Origin: Desulfurivibrio alkaliphilus AHT 2
GTDB lineage: Bacteria; Desulfobacterota; Desulfobulbia; Desulfobulbales; Desulfurivibrionaceae
Direction: 5' to 3'
NCBI RefSeq assembly: GCF_000092205.1
Contig: NC_014216.1
Span: forward strand, 124,001-188,000
DNA: 64,000 bases
Shown: piece after piece, positions 62,537 through 64,000 of the stretch
How positions within the stretch are numbered: position 1 is the stretch's first letter
Layout: every line of letters begins with the position of its first letter
Position numbers and translations under genes: made by a program
Notes under the pieces: generated by a model
What the model saw: the letters and a program-made list of their open reading frames with translations, nothing else
The model's database searches: none
What the model was told of the DNA's origin: nothing

Positions 62537-62636
62537 TAATATAATGCATTTTTATTTATCAATAGCTTTCGCTAAAGTGACAACTGAGATAATGGCCAGA
62601 GCAGCCCGTTGCAGATCAAAGAAGCAGGAGGAAGCC

Positions 62637-63188
62637 ATGAGCGGTCAAGAGTACTTTGCTGATTACTCAGTCCCCATCACCCTGAAGGAAGCGGTCCGGG
62701 CGCGATCGGATTTTGCCCGTAACCGTTGGCAACACCGGTTTGAACCGCCTTTTTTTTCCGGTACACCCGGTGGCGGATCGCCGTTGGCGATAACAGGACC
62801 AAAAGCCTGCCGCCGAAAAAAGTTTCCCCGTTTCGCCCCCCGGCGGGATTTTTATGTGCTGCACCGGGAGGTTGGTCGGGTAATCAATGTCGGCATGGGT
62901 GGTCTTTGTTTCACTTATTTCGATGACCCGAGCCGGCAAGGCGAATTACCCGAGGAGGGTCTGCTGCTGGCCGGCACCGGTCAGTGCGTTAAAGGGGTGC
63001 CGTTTGAAACCATGGCCGACCAGGTGGTTGTTCCGCTTTTAGCCGGGAAATACCGGGTCAAAAGACGCTGTGTTCAGTTCGGTGAACTGACTGAGCACCA
63101 GATCGAGGAGTTGGAGCGTTTTATTCTTGATAACGCTTATGTCCCACAATTGGCAGGGGCGCCGGGGCGGCGTACGTGCTGGAAATGA
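62637..63188 (+). CDS. PilZ-like domain protein, 183 aa
   Basis: CAGGAGG lies upstream of ATG 62637. The N-terminal 60 residues are unrecognised. RRKKFPRFAPRRDFYV followed by RVINVGMGGLCFTYF resembles the RxxxR ... (D/N)xSxxG cyclic-di-GMP site of PilZ domains, with Gly in place of Ser. The end (RRCVQFGELTEHQIEELERFI) is typical of PilZ. Binding of cyclic-di-GMP is uncertain because the key Ser is replaced. Confidence 0.75.
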   Translation: MSGQEYFADYSVPITLKEAVRARSDFARNRWQHRFEPPFFSGTPGGGSPLAITGPKACRRKKFPRFAPRRDFYVLHREVGRVINVGMGGLCFTYFDDPSRQGELPEEGLLLAGTGQCVKGVPFETMADQVVVPLLAGKYRVKRRCVQFGELTEHQIEELERFILDNAYVPQLAGAPGRRTCWK

Positions 63189-63201
63189 GAGGGCGTGAAA
63201 C

Positions 63202-63678
63202 ATGAGCTACCGGCACGACATGACAAACCAAACAAGTTGGCTGCCAAAGCGGCTGGACCAATTCGATGTCCGCACCTCCGCCTGGTTGGATCGGCATTGC
63301 CAGGTGGTGTTGCGACTCTCCCTGGCCATCATTTTTCTCTGGTTCGGGGGGCTCAAGCTTTTGGGGCTGAGCCCCGAAGAGGAACTGATCAAAAATACTG
63401 TTTACTGGATAGAACCTTCGTCATTTATCCCGATTCTGGGCTGGTGGGAGATGGCCATCGGCCTCGGATTGCTCTACCGCCCCCTGATTCGCGTTGCCTT
63501 GCTGCTGCTTATTCTGCAAATACCCGGCACCATGCTGCCCCTGGTACTGCTGCCCGAAGTCTGCTTCACCCGCATCCCTTTCGGGGTCAGTCTGGAGGGG
63601 CAGTACATCATTAAAAATCTTTTCCTGGTAAGCGCAGCTTTCGTGATTGGCGGCAAGGTCCGCCATACGGGGAGATGA
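63202..63678 (+). CDS. DoxX/DUF417-like inner-membrane protein, 158 aa
   Basis: Four hydrophobic segments are visible (about 35-52, 72-92, 94-116, 135-152). VVLRLSLAIIFLWFGGLKLLG matches in parts the conserved first helix of DUF417/DoxX-type proteins. An alternative ATG at 63220 exists. It lies 13 bases after the PilZ-like gene and probably forms an operon with it. Function is unknown; DoxX proteins act with thiol or sulfur oxidation in some species. Confidence 0.75.
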   Translation: MSYRHDMTNQTSWLPKRLDQFDVRTSAWLDRHCQVVLRLSLAIIFLWFGGLKLLGLSPEEELIKNTVYWIEPSSFIPILGWWEMAIGLGLLYRPLIRVALLLLILQIPGTMLPLVLLPEVCFTRIPFGVSLEGQYIIKNLFLVSAAFVIGGKVRHTGR

Positions 63679-63756
63679 TCACCGTCGCTGGCCTTGCTTT
63701 TTTCCCGGCCTGGTTTTTGTTGATTCTTGCGTGCGCCAAGTGTTTTTTTTCGGCTT

Positions 63757-64000
63757 TCAGCCCACCAGCGGCAACTCGTGCCAGGAAGTGGTGTAGGCCG
63801 GTGATTTTCTGTTCTGCCGGTTCTTCCAGTCCCGCAGCAGCCCGGTGGCGGCGCTGTGCAGCGTTTCGCGGCCCCATTTGTGGTTGATGGTGTCCATCGC
63901 CGCCATCAACGCCTCCTGGCGCTGATCCGGCTGGGCCTGGAAAAGGTTGGGCTGCAAGCGGCCGGCCGGGGTCAATTCCAGCAGAATTACGCCCACTTTC
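63757..64000 (-). CDS. umuC: DNA polymerase V catalytic subunit, C-terminal end
   Basis: The frame enters from the right edge and ends at 63757. The visible 80 residues match the C-terminus of UmuC: GVILLELTPAGRLQPNLF, then QEALMAAMDTINHKWGRETL and the final KSPAYTTSWHELPLV. UmuC, with UmuD', carries out error-prone translesion synthesis during the SOS response. The start and any umuD partner lie beyond the window. Confidence 0.9.
   Translation of the reverse strand, partial: KVGVILLELTPAGRLQPNLFQAQPDQRQEALMAAMDTINHKWGRETLHSAATGLLRDWKNRQNRKSPAYTTSWHELPLVG

Overview
The window is a GC-rich (about 60 percent), densely coding chromosomal segment. It looks like an anaerobic, sulfur-cycle deltaproteobacterium, probably a member of the Desulfobulbales (Desulfobacterota). 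That placement is inferred from gene content, not from a marker gene: an indolepyruvate:ferredoxin oxidoreductase with phenylacetate-CoA ligase, a three-subunit glutamate synthase with ferredoxin-type clusters, carboxynorspermidine-route polyamine genes, multiheme cytochromes, a YedF selenium/sulfur carrier protein and an HcpR-type operator. No CRISPR array, phage or complete insertion sequence is visible. One tRNA gene (Lys, CUU) is present.

Layout. Positions 1-6633 (minus) hold a branched-chain amino acid binding protein, a double-ACT protein, PaaK, IorB and IorA for aromatic 2-oxoacid oxidation, preceded by a porin. Positions 6865-16232 hold a sirtuin, a nested palindromic element, tRNA-Lys, the norspermidine pair, an M1 peptidase/ChaN pair, two Slp-type lipoproteins and a periplasmic MsrA-MsrB fusion. 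Positions 16480-29365 are mostly a nitrogen-assimilation block. On the minus strand it runs gdhA, a degenerate KaiC-like/PEP-synthase-like fusion, three glutamate synthase subunits and a previously uncalled 59-residue ORF. Divergently it runs glnK, amtB and an amidotransferase-like gene, with a sigma-54-type promoter in front of glnK.

Positions 29410-38062 contain a 998-residue fusion of two PLP-dependent enzyme domains, a possible RelA/SpoT-like protein, a small outer-membrane barrel and a subtilisin-type autotransporter. Positions 38245-44021 hold a lipoprotein, a DUF6448-like protein, YedF behind a strongly structured leader, a pentaheme cytochrome and a MauG/CcpA peroxidase. Positions 44194-52119 carry an inositol phosphatase, dodecin, and an alpha-glucan operon (glgX, a double-HAD fusion, GH65 phosphorylase). 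Positions 52378-53873 look like a scar where two unrelated genes are truncated against each other. The remainder has a thioredoxin-reductase-like protein, rhodanese, DUF309, a flavoprotein, a UbiB/phasin-like operon, a pseudouridine synthase, an ECF sigma/anti-sigma pair, LysR and PilZ-like genes, a DoxX/DUF417-like membrane protein and the C-terminal end of umuC.

The most unusual items are the double-PLP fusion, the P-loop-less KaiC-like/PPDK-like protein inside the glutamate synthase operon, a glutamate synthase flavoprotein subunit apparently missing its NAD(P)H-binding domain, two copies of a roughly 110-nt hairpin repeat, and several large nested palindromes. Functional calls rest on reading motifs by eye; no database search was possible.
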